Translations under genes and position numbers: made by a program
Shown: one piece after another, positions 36,648-44,148 of the stretch
Layout: each line of letters opens with the position of its first letter
Position numbering within the stretch: position 1 is the first letter of the stretch
Notes under the pieces: model-generated
The model's database searches: none
Seen by the model: the letters and a program-made list of their open reading frames with translations, nothing else
Told to the model about the DNA's origin: nothing
Assembly (NCBI RefSeq): GCF_004328665.1
Contig: NZ_CP019770.1
Span: 1,054,001-1,118,000, forward strand
DNA length: 64,000 nt
Source: Pseudoalteromonas sp. DL-6
GTDB taxonomy: Bacteria; Pseudomonadota; Gammaproteobacteria; Enterobacterales; Alteromonadaceae
Direction of reading: 5' to 3'

Positions 36648-36678
36648 AAAGCCCTACCATGAACTGGTGGGGCTTTTT
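36648..36678 (+). terminator. intrinsic terminator after the AbgT gene
   Basis: AAAAGCCCTACC and GGTGGGGCTTTTTT pair over a 7-nt loop, with one G-T pair. Confidence 0.88.
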
Positions 36679-36881
36679 TGTGTTAAGTGAACTATTCTAC
36701 AAAGAAGCTTGAGATATCAAAGGCTAGTGGGTACGGGCTTCGAGGTACGAGCTGCGGGGAACGGGCTAAGTGAATTATTTACAAAGAGGTGTAGGTACAC
36801 TGCACTTTAAAGCTGATAAAAGTTGGCTGTGCGTTACGAAGATTAAGCTAATCTGATACCTGATACCTGAATTCCAGGCAC
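36679..36881. repeat. non-coding spacer with degenerate short repeats
   Basis: No gene is visible here. A GC-richer patch at about 36728-36770 holds degenerate tandem words (GGTACGGGCT, GGTACGAGCT, GGAACGGGCT). A direct repeat GATACCTGATACCTGA lies at 36855-36870. It may be a decayed minisatellite. Confidence 0.5.
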
Positions 36882-36917
36882 AAAAAAACCTTGGCACTTT
36901 CGTGGCAAGGTTTTTTT
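36882..36917. terminator. bidirectional intrinsic terminator, deaD side
   Basis: AAAAAAACCTTG ... CAAGGTTTTTTT with an inner CAC/GTG extension and a 4-nt loop. It lies 17 bp past the stop of the minus-strand helicase gene and can act in both directions. Confidence 0.9.
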
Positions 36918-36933
36918 ACTAAAGAATCGTTGC

Positions 36934-38775
36934 TTACTTAGCGGTGAAGCTAACTGGGCGACGTTCTTTACGAGGACCGCTACGCTTATCAGGGCGTTGG
37001 CCTTCTTTGTTAAAGCTACGCTTCTTGTCACCAGCAGGGCGTTCAGAACGCTCGCCGCGTGGCTCAGAAGGACCTTGATCTTGTGTTAATGTCATACCCA
37101 TTGGGCGTTTACAAATAAACACTTTTTGGAAGTGATCAAGTACATCTTTAGGCATGTTTTGCGGCAATTGTACCGTACTGTGACTGTCGTGAAGACGAAT
37201 GTCACCAATAAACTTGCTTGAAATGTCTGCTTCGTTAGCGATTGCGCCAACAATGTTCTTAACCTGAACACCATGTTCACGACCTACTTCGATACGGTAT
37301 GTATCCATAGGGCCTGCATCACGACTGTTACGCTCGCGAGGTTTACGCTCAGCGCGCTCACCGCCACGTTCAGGGCGTTCGTTACGACGACCACGGTCTC
37401 CACGGTCATTGCTACGAGGATTACGATCATTACGTTCGTTACGCTCACGCGGTTGAATCTTAACTTCTTCAACTTTAATTGGTGATTGTTGCTGTGCTAA
37501 ACACAGTAATGCACCCGCTAAGTCTTCAGGAGCCAGCTCAAGTTTTTGTGCCATGTTGGCAGCCACTTCATTGAAGAAAGTAATATCTTTGTTTTCAAGA
37601 GCAAGCGTAAGCTTTTCTTGTAATGCATTGATACGTTTTTCTTCAACGATTTTAGCTGTTGGTAATTCAACTTGTGCGATTTCAGATTTAGTATGACGAA
37701 TGATATTTTTAAGTAAATAACGCTCGTTATGCTTAACGAAAAGAATCGCTTTACCAGTACGACCAGCACGACCTGTACGGCCGATACGGTGAACGTAGGC
37801 TTCAGAATCTTGTGGAATGTCGTAGTTGATAACTAAGCTTAAACGGTCTACATCAAGACCACGTGCCGCTACGTCTGTTGCAATAACAACGTTTAGCATG
37901 CCGCTTTTTAAACGATCAACTGTGCGCTCACGCGCTTGCTGGTTCATGTCACCGTTAAGTGGTGCTGCAGAGAAACCTTCGCGCTCTAATAACTCAGCAA
38001 GTTGCACTGTATCGTTACGCGTACGTACGAAAACAATAGCACCTTCATATTGTTCTGCTTCTAAGAAACGAACAATCGCTTTGTTTTTATGAACGTGTGC
38101 ATTCCAAAACACTTGCTCTACTGACGATACAGTTGAGTTGCGCGCAGAAATATGAACCTGTTCAGGGTTATTCATATATTTGCTGCTGATGTTTTGAATT
38201 TGCTTAGGCATAGTCGCAGAGAAAAGGCATGTTTGCTTTTCACGCGGCGTTTTTTCCATGATGCTTTCTACATCATCGATAAAGCCCATACGTAGCATTT
38301 CATCGGCTTCATCAAGTACAAGTGCTTGTAAAGCATCAAACTTGATTGTTCCACGGTTAATATGATCGATTAAGCGACCTGGTGTAGCAACGATAATCTG
38401 TGCGCCACGACGAAGTGCGCTTAACTGGATGCTGTAGCTCTGGCCACCATAAAGTGCCAATACTTCAACACCACGAGTGTGTTTTGCATATTGTTCAAAT
38501 GCCTCAGCAACTTGGATCGCAAGCTCACGTGTTGGTGTGAGTACAAGGATCTGTGGCTGTTTCACAGACGGGTCAATATTATTTAGTAATGGCAGTGCAA
38601 ATGCTGCTGTTTTACCTGTACCCGTTTGTGCTAGTCCCAGTACGTCCTTTCTTTCTAGCAATAACGGTATACATTGAGCTTGGATTTCAGATGGTGTCTT
38701 GTAACCCAACTCTTCAACTGCCTTTAAAATTGCAGGAGAAAGATTTAGAGATTCAAACGTGACTGGTTCTGACAT
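36934..38775 (-). CDS. deaD: DEAD-box RNA helicase DeaD (CsdA)
   Basis: A 613-residue ATP-dependent RNA helicase. Helicase motifs in order: the Q-motif region FESLNLSPAILKAVEELGYKTPSEIQAQ, AQTGTGKTAAF (Walker A), PTRELAIQ, TPGRLIDH, VLDEADEML (DEAD), SATMPKQI, FVRTRNDT and YVHRIGRTGRAGRTG. After the core comes a DeaD-type C-terminal region with an Arg/Asn-rich stretch (about 445-495) and the RNA-binding segment MDTYRIEVGREHGVQVKNIVGAIANEA. It acts in ribosome assembly and RNA decay in the cold, probably alongside PNPase, encoded at 49-51 kb. Confidence 0.95.
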   Translation of the reverse strand: MSEPVTFESLNLSPAILKAVEELGYKTPSEIQAQCIPLLLERKDVLGLAQTGTGKTAAFALPLLNNIDPSVKQPQILVLTPTRELAIQVAEAFEQYAKHTRGVEVLALYGGQSYSIQLSALRRGAQIIVATPGRLIDHINRGTIKFDALQALVLDEADEMLRMGFIDDVESIMEKTPREKQTCLFSATMPKQIQNISSKYMNNPEQVHISARNSTVSSVEQVFWNAHVHKNKAIVRFLEAEQYEGAIVFVRTRNDTVQLAELLEREGFSAAPLNGDMNQQARERTVDRLKSGMLNVVIATDVAARGLDVDRLSLVINYDIPQDSEAYVHRIGRTGRAGRTGKAILFVKHNERYLLKNIIRHTKSEIAQVELPTAKIVEEKRINALQEKLTLALENKDITFFNEVAANMAQKLELAPEDLAGALLCLAQQQSPIKVEEVKIQPRERNERNDRNPRSNDRGDRGRRNERPERGGERAERKPRERNSRDAGPMDTYRIEVGREHGVQVKNIVGAIANEADISSKFIGDIRLHDSHSTVQLPQNMPKDVLDHFQKVFICKRPMGMTLTQDQGPSEPRGERSERPAGDKKRSFNKEGQRPDKRSGPRKERRPVSFTAK

Positions 38776-38935
38776 TAATACGCCTCAACGAATTTAAAGA
38801 GGCGCGCATTGTATAGGAAATGCGAGGCAAATGCTTGTATAAATTACAACTAATTTATATGTGTTTGATGTTGGTCGAAATTTAACCAGCTCAAGTTGTG
38901 CGTTAATTAAGCTGGTTAACAATATACCTACAAAA

Positions 38936-39199
38936 TTACTGGTAAAGGCCTAGGTTTTCTTTGGCGTAGGCTTCAAATTCTGTAAAACCACCAATGTGTG
39001 TTTGGTCTACAAAAATTTGTGGCACAGTCGGGCATGGCTTGCCTGCAGACTTTTCTAAATCTTCTTTACTGATACCTTCTTTGATGATGTCGATGTAGCG
39101 GTATTTAAAATCATCGCGGTCATTAGCAAGTTGCTCTGCAACATCTTTAGCGCGAACACAAAAAGGGCAGCCTTCACGGCCAAAAATTACTGTTAACAT
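38936..39199 (-). CDS. grxA: glutaredoxin, GrxA type
   Basis: An 87-residue class I glutaredoxin with the dithiol active site CPFC (C11, C14) in FGREGCPFCVRAKDVAEQL and the cis-proline TVPQIFVDQTHIGGFTEF segment for glutathione binding. The long loop DRDDFKYRYIDIIKEGISKEDLEKSAGKPCPTVP fits GrxA rather than GrxC. It reduces disulfides such as those of ribonucleotide reductase. GGAGAG lies upstream of the ATG. Single gene. Confidence 0.9.
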   Translation of the reverse strand: MLTVIFGREGCPFCVRAKDVAEQLANDRDDFKYRYIDIIKEGISKEDLEKSAGKPCPTVPQIFVDQTHIGGFTEFEAYAKENLGLYQ

Positions 39200-39327
39200 A
39201 ACGCTCTCCTCAAATTAATTAACCCTAGTGTAACTAATTTCATTATTTATTACAGTGCAAAAAAGCGATTATTGCGTTCGCTTTTTTTAGGGATTAAATA
39301 AAAATAAAAAATATTTTATAAAAAAAT

Positions 39328-39355
39328 CTTGAAATAAAATTGTCCGCCCATAAAT
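39328..39355 (+). promoter_or_regulatory. sigma-32 (heat shock) promoter of hsp20
   Basis: CTTGAAA at 39328-39334 and CCCATAAAT at 39347-39355 with a 12-nt spacer match the RpoH consensus (CTTGAAA-N11-16-CCCATNT) at every conserved position. Transcription would start near 39362, giving a leader of about 128 nt. Confidence 0.85.
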
Positions 39356-39461
39356 AGTTATTTGAGGACGCCTGATGGGTCTTCATCTAAACAGAACTAT
39401 TTGAAAATTATATTATTTATTAAACTTTGCCGTTACTTGTTCAAACGAAAAGTAGCAGCAA

Positions 39462-39492
39462 AATATCGCTTAAATATGAGGATATTATTATG
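39462..39492 (+). promoter_or_regulatory. ROSE-like RNA thermometer over the hsp20 start
   Basis: In the leader, AATATC-G-CTT (39462-39471) pairs with GAG-GATATT (39478-39486) across a 6-nt loop, leaving one bulged G at 39468. The 5 prime arm contains UCGCU (39466-39470), which fits the U-U/C-G-C-U motif of ROSE elements, and the 3 prime arm contains the Shine-Dalgarno GAGGA (39478-39482). Melting with heat would expose the ribosome binding site. The ATG follows at 39490. Inference from sequence; folding not computed. Confidence 0.7.
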
Positions 39493-39936
39493 CGTACAGT
39501 AGATTTATCACCCCTATACCGTTCATTCATTGGTTTCGATCATTTAGCATCATTAATGGATGCCGCTGCACGAACTGACAAGCAGCCAAGTTTTCCCCCG
39601 TACAACATCGAAGCGCTTGATAAAGACAAATACCGTATCACTATGGCAGTTGCTGGATTTAGTGAAGACGAGTTAAGCCTGCAATCTGAAAACAACACTT
39701 TAGTTGTATCAGGTACTAAAGCAGGTAAAGATCAAAACGATGAGCGCAAATTCATTCATCAAGGCATTGCCGAGCGTAACTTTGAACGTAAGTTCCAGTT
39801 AGGTGATCACGTTAAAGTACTTGGCGCAGATTTAGCCAATGGCTTATTAAGCATCGACCTTGAACGCGAAATCCCAGAAGCGCTTAAACCACGTAAAATT
39901 GAAATTGGCTCAGGCAATATGCTAGAAAGCAAATAG
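39490..39936 (+). CDS. small heat shock protein Hsp20 (IbpA type)
   Basis: A 148-residue alpha-crystallin-domain chaperone that holds unfolding proteins. It begins MRTVDLSPLYRSFIGFDHL, the IbpA/IbpB N-terminus. The core runs YNIEALDKDKYRITMAVAGFSEDELSL to RNFERKFQLGDHVKVLGADLANGLLSIDLEREIPE, with the conserved A-x-x-x-G-L-L-x-I-D-L element. The frame opens at 39427, but the ATG at 39490 has the proper ribosome binding site and family start. Expression is likely heat-induced at transcription (sigma-32) and translation (thermometer). Confidence 0.93.
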   Translation: MRTVDLSPLYRSFIGFDHLASLMDAAARTDKQPSFPPYNIEALDKDKYRITMAVAGFSEDELSLQSENNTLVVSGTKAGKDQNDERKFIHQGIAERNFERKFQLGDHVKVLGADLANGLLSIDLEREIPEALKPRKIEIGSGNMLESK

Positions 39937-39964
39937 CTAAGCTAGCACACGTATTTTCCCTGTG

Positions 39965-39989
39965 AAAAGCCGCCATTTGGCGGCTTTTT
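39965..39989. terminator. bidirectional intrinsic terminator
   Basis: AAAAGCCGCC, loop ATTT, GGCGGCTTTTT between hsp20 and the convergent photolyase gene. Confidence 0.9.
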
Positions 39990-39993
39990 GCGT

Positions 39994-41547
39994 TTATAGA
40001 GTTTCAATATGTTTAATGTAGTGCTGGGCTTGATCTAAAGTTTGTTGGCGTAATGATTCATCTTGTTTATCCCAATTACGATAAACCATGCCTATTCGTG
40101 GGTTTTTCTCAAGTCGCTCTCGGTGTTTGTGCATAAACTGCCAGTAAAGGCTGTTTAGCGGACACGCATCTTTACCCACTTTTTCTTTCACTTTGTATTG
40201 GCAGCTTTTGCAGTAGTCACTCATTTTATTTATATAGTTGCCGCTGGCCGCATAAGGTTTAGTGGCAATGATGCCATCGTCAGCAAATTGGCTCATCCCT
40301 CGGGCGTTAGGCATTTCTACCCATTCAATAGCATCGATATAAACACCCAAATACCATTCATCCACTTCATCAGGATGAATGGCGGTTAATAAGCAAAAAT
40401 TACCTATTACCATTAAACGTTGTATATGATGGGCATACGCGCTGTCTAAGCTTTGTGTTAATGAGTGGCTTAAACAATTCATTTTTGTTTTACCATTCCA
40501 AAAATAACTCGGTAGTGCTCGAGTTGCATTAAGCTGGTTTTTGTTGGCGTAATCGGGCATGTTTTTCCAATACACGCCACGCACATATTCGCGCCAACCC
40601 AGTACTTGGCGAATAAAGCCTTCAACCTGAGAAATCGATATTTCATCTTGGCGTTGGTGGAACTCTTTAACAACACGGTCGATAACATAGCGAGGGTGTA
40701 AAATTTTGGCATTTAACGCAAACGATAACCGGCTGTGATAAAAGGTATCTTTATCAGGACATTGATCTGTCATCGCATCTTGAAATTGACCAAAACGAGG
40801 CAGTAAATGTGTACAAAAGTGATCAAGTGTACTGATAGCTTGTTTACGGGTTGTTGGCCAGCTTAACTGAGTTTCTATTTGTCCAAAGTAATTTATTTTA
40901 TGTTTATCTAAACGTTCAATAATGGCGCTAACATCATTTTTAAATAATTTTGGTTTGGGGATATCGGCTAAGTCGTTTTTTGAGAACTTATTACGGTTAT
41001 TTGCATCAAAGTTCCATTGACCGCCGTGAGGTTTGTCATCCTCCATTAAAATATCGAACTGCTTACGCATTGCCCGATAAAAATGCTCCATAGTGACGTG
41101 TTTATCTTTTTTAAAGCGTTTGTCTATGTCGTTAAATGCCAATAAAAAGTGCTCGCTGTCGCAGGCATTCACCATTAACTCGCTATTAGTCGCGAATTCG
41201 TGAAGTTGTGTTTTTAAACGGTACTCATCTGGGTATTGATATTCTATAGAGGTACATTCATGCTGTTTGGCTAAACGCGTTAAAAGAGCGGGTAAGTCAT
41301 TATCGTCTTTGGTGTCATCTAGCGTGAGATGTAATACATTGAAGCCAGCATCTTCTAGCGCATTAGCGAAGTTTTCCATGCCTTTAAAAAAGGCTGATAT
41401 TTTTTGCACATGGTGTTTAACATACTGTGCTTCTTGCATAAGCTCAGCAATTACAAATACGGTGTCGTCTGATTTGTCTTTAAACCACGAATGAGCAGGG
41501 TTGAGCTGATCACCTAAAATCAATTTTAGAGTGTTGTATTTTTTCAT
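39994..41547 (-). CDS. FeS-type photolyase/cryptochrome (PhrB, (6-4) type)
   Basis: A 517-residue flavoprotein of the cryptochrome/photolyase family. The N-terminal Rossmann-like domain begins NTLKLILGDQLNPAHSWF. The C-terminal FAD domain includes IRQVLGWREYVRGVYW and YAHHIQRLMVIGNFCLL. Four cysteines fit the [4Fe-4S] cluster of FeS-BCP enzymes: one in KMNCLSHSL and three in YCKSCQYKVKEKVGKDACPLNSLYW. It most likely repairs (6-4) photoproducts using light. Monocistronic and convergent with hsp20. Confidence 0.92.
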   Translation of the reverse strand: MKKYNTLKLILGDQLNPAHSWFKDKSDDTVFVIAELMQEAQYVKHHVQKISAFFKGMENFANALEDAGFNVLHLTLDDTKDDNDLPALLTRLAKQHECTSIEYQYPDEYRLKTQLHEFATNSELMVNACDSEHFLLAFNDIDKRFKKDKHVTMEHFYRAMRKQFDILMEDDKPHGGQWNFDANNRNKFSKNDLADIPKPKLFKNDVSAIIERLDKHKINYFGQIETQLSWPTTRKQAISTLDHFCTHLLPRFGQFQDAMTDQCPDKDTFYHSRLSFALNAKILHPRYVIDRVVKEFHQRQDEISISQVEGFIRQVLGWREYVRGVYWKNMPDYANKNQLNATRALPSYFWNGKTKMNCLSHSLTQSLDSAYAHHIQRLMVIGNFCLLTAIHPDEVDEWYLGVYIDAIEWVEMPNARGMSQFADDGIIATKPYAASGNYINKMSDYCKSCQYKVKEKVGKDACPLNSLYWQFMHKHRERLEKNPRIGMVYRNWDKQDESLRQQTLDQAQHYIKHIETL

Positions 41548-41672
41548 AATTAGCCAAAATTTATTTTTATACGCTGTATTTAAAAAAGCGATCGATTTCT
41601 ACATGTCGTTTTAATCATAGAGCAAAGCAATAAACAGCATTGCTTTTTTTATCAACTTATTAGTTATTATGG

Positions 41673-41701
41673 TTGCTAATTTAGTGGCACATCCTTATAA
41701 T
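41673..41701 (+). promoter_or_regulatory. sigma-70 promoter of the fMet tRNA-rimP-nusA-infB operon
   Basis: TTGCTA, a 17-nt spacer and a perfect TATAAT, followed by the GC-rich discriminator AGCGGCCA. This is the layout of stringently controlled stable-RNA promoters. The expected start is near 41708, about 65 nt before the tRNA. Confidence 0.8.
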
Positions 41702-41772
41702 AGCGGCCATTGTTTAGTAGGTTATAAAATTTACTAACAGCGATATTAAGTTATTAACTTTTTATCTATTGG

Positions 41773-41849
<77 letters not shown>

Positions 41850-41954
41850 ATCTTAATAGTAGGTTTAAACTTACTACTTTATATCGCGCATTCTAAGTAA
41901 TGCGCGTTTTGCGTTTAAGCTAATGAAGTTTAATTTGGTCAGGGTACTGACTCG

Positions 41955-42025
41955 CAACCAAGCTTGGCCCTAGGCCACACAGTTTTTGCGTTTTTTGGTG
42001 TGACGCCCCGCTTGGTTCGGGGCGT
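41955..42025 (+). promoter_or_regulatory. leader between tRNA-fMet and rimP with competing stems
   Basis: Two pairings exclude each other. AACCAAGC (41956-41963) can pair with GCTTGGTT (42010-42017). The latter is the last base of one arm plus the loop of a strong local hairpin, ACGCCCCG/CGGGGCGT (42003-42025). Between them a CACAC/GTGTG pair could extend the first fold. No long T-tract follows. In E. coli this leader region carries attenuators and processing sites; a similar role here is inference. Confidence 0.5.
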
Positions 42026-42129
42026 TGTTGTATCTGCACCGTTTGATTTAATGTTTATCGATTAAATCAAAATTTAAACTCAGTATTTTAGGGCTATAAG
42101 CCCTTTTTTTGTTTGTATGGAGGATTTTC

Positions 42130-42585
42130 GTGACAAAACTTGAACAAGATTTAGTAACCATGTTAACGCCTGCGGTAGAAATGCTAGGCTTTGAATTACA
42201 TGGTCTTGAGTTTGTACAAGCGGGTCGCCATTCTACCTTAAGAGTATACATTGCTCATGAGGATGGAATTTCAGTTGACAACTGCGCAGATGCAAGTCGT
42301 CAAATTAGTGCGATTTTAGACGTCGAAGACCCGATTACAAACGAATATGATTTGGAAGTGTCGTCTCCTGGTGTTGATCGTCCATTATTCAAACAAGATC
42401 ACTACGAGCAGGCGCAAGGAGAGGAAGTACGCGTGCGTACTAAGCTTCCACAAGACGGTCGCCGTAATTTTAAAGGCGACTTAATAGCAGTTAGCAGCGA
42501 TATGATCACACTATCTAGCGATGGTGCAGAGCATTTAATCATGCTTAGTAACATTGAACGTGCGAACATAATCGCAAAGTTTTAA
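42130..42585 (+). CDS. rimP: ribosome maturation factor RimP
   Basis: A 151-residue protein for 30S subunit maturation. Features are [50 protein letters not shown] and [16 protein letters not shown], the RimP core, followed by the SH3-like C-terminal domain. I use the GTG at 42130 because GGAGG ends seven bases upstream (42119-42123). The frame is open to 42109, but that extension has no family support. First protein gene after the initiator tRNA. Confidence 0.93.
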   Translation: MTKLEQDLVTMLTPAVEMLGFELHGLEFVQAGRHSTLRVYIAHEDGISVDNCADASRQISAILDVEDPITNEYDLEVSSPGVDRPLFKQDHYEQAQGEEVRVRTKLPQDGRRNFKGDLIAVSSDMITLSSDGAEHLIMLSNIERANIIAKF

Positions 42586-42623
42586 TTCGAGTGCGAAGGA
42601 ATAGGGCAAGCGAGGCATTACCC

Positions 42624-44123
42624 ATGGCAAAAGAGATATTATTGGTTGCTGAAGCCGTTTCCAATGAGAAAGCGGTTCCAAAAGAAAAGATTTTTGAAGC
42701 TCTAGAGTTCGCATTAGCGACAGCGACAAAGAAAAAGCATGATGGTGAAATTGATGTACGTGTTGCAATTGACCGTAAAACTGGCGATTACGATACATTC
42801 CGCCGCTGGCAAATTGCTGCTGTATTAGAAGATGGTTCTTTAGAGAATCCATACAGCGAAATCACGTTAGAAGCTGCTCAAGTTGAAGAACCAGACTTGA
42901 AAATGGGCGACTACGTAGAAGAGCAGATTGAATCAATTAAATTTGACCGCATAACAACACAAATGGCTAAGCAAGTAATCGTACAAAAAGTACGTGAAGC
43001 AGAGCGTGCCTTAGTGGTTGAAGCGTACAAAGATCAGCAAGGCGAGCTAGTAACAGGTGTTGTTAAAAAAGCAACGCGTGATGCAATCGTTCTTGATTTA
43101 GGTAACAACGCAGAAGCGGTTATTTACCGTGACGACATGCTGCCACGTGAAAACTTCCGTCCAGGCGATCGTATTCGTGGTCTTCTATATGAAGTTAAAC
43201 CAGAAGCACGTGGTGCACAGTTATTTGTAACCCGTTCTAAACCAGAAATGCTGATGGAATTATTCCGCATTGAGGTGCCAGAAATTGGCGAAGAAATGAT
43301 TGAATTACGTGCTGCAGCTCGCGATCCAGGTTCACGCGCTAAAATCGCAGTTAAGTCTAATGATAAGCGTATAGACCCTGTAGGTGCGTGTGTTGGTATG
43401 CGTGGCGCACGTGTTCAAGCTGTATCGTCAGAACTTGGCGGCGAGCGTGTTGATATCGTACTTTACGATGACAACCCAGCGCAGTTTGTTATTAACGCAA
43501 TGGCACCAGCAGAAGTGGCTTCAATCGTAATGGATGAAGACACTCACTCAATGGATATTGCTGTTGAAGCTGATAACTTAGCACAAGCTATTGGTCGTAA
43601 TGGTCAAAACGTACGTTTAGCAAGCCAGTTAACTGGCTGGGAATTAAACGTAATGACTGTTGATGAAATGCGCGCTAAGAACGAAGCTGAGTCAGATAAG
43701 TTAATTAACTTATTTACTGAAAACTTAGATATTGATGACGAGTTTGCGTCATTACTTATCAACGAAGGTTTCTCAACACTAGAAGAAGTTGCGTATGTAC
43801 CTGCTTCTGAGTTTTTAGAAATCGACGGCTTAGATGAAGAAACAGTGGACGTATTACGTTCACGTGCAAAAGATGCATTAACAACGAAAGCCCTTAAAAC
43901 GGAAGAAAGCTTAGAAGGCGCTGAGCCTGCTGAAGACTTACTTGCGCTTGAAGGCTTAGAGCGTCATTTAGCATTTGTTATGGCAAGTAAGGGTGTAGTA
44001 ACACTTGAAGACTTAGCTGAGCAAGGCATTGATGAGCTTGTAGATATTACAGAGCTATCTTCAGAGAAAGCGGGCGAGCTAATTATGGCTGCACGTAATA
44101 TTTGTTGGTTTGCAGACGAGTAA
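42624..44123 (+). CDS. nusA: transcription termination/antitermination protein NusA
   Basis: A 499-residue RNA-polymerase-binding factor. The N-terminal domain ([20 protein letters not shown]) is followed by the S1 domain (about 135-200), KH1 and KH2 domains (with [15 protein letters not shown] and [14 protein letters not shown]) and two C-terminal acidic helix-hairpin-helix repeats ([22 protein letters not shown] and [18 protein letters not shown]). The ATG at 42624 is the family start; an in-frame GTG at 42591 is rejected. 38 bp after rimP. Confidence 0.97.
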   Translation: MAKEILLVAEAVSNEKAVPKEKIFEALEFALATATKKKHDGEIDVRVAIDRKTGDYDTFRRWQIAAVLEDGSLENPYSEITLEAAQVEEPDLKMGDYVEEQIESIKFDRITTQMAKQVIVQKVREAERALVVEAYKDQQGELVTGVVKKATRDAIVLDLGNNAEAVIYRDDMLPRENFRPGDRIRGLLYEVKPEARGAQLFVTRSKPEMLMELFRIEVPEIGEEMIELRAAARDPGSRAKIAVKSNDKRIDPVGACVGMRGARVQAVSSELGGERVDIVLYDDNPAQFVINAMAPAEVASIVMDEDTHSMDIAVEADNLAQAIGRNGQNVRLASQLTGWELNVMTVDEMRAKNEAESDKLINLFTENLDIDDEFASLLINEGFSTLEEVAYVPASEFLEIDGLDEETVDVLRSRAKDALTTKALKTEESLEGAEPAEDLLALEGLERHLAFVMASKGVVTLEDLAEQGIDELVDITELSSEKAGELIMAARNICWFADE

Positions 44124-44148
44124 TTTATTAACGGAGGTATTAGAGACT

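Noticed and set aside
37092..37769. Several 60-80 residue frames overlapping the helicase gene
   Set aside because: Out-of-frame shadows of the helicase's C-terminal half; no start signals and no recognisable domain.
42591..42623. Earlier in-frame GTG start for nusA
   Set aside because: The extension [10 protein letters not shown] is not part of the NusA family and the ATG at 42624 begins the conserved MAKEILL.
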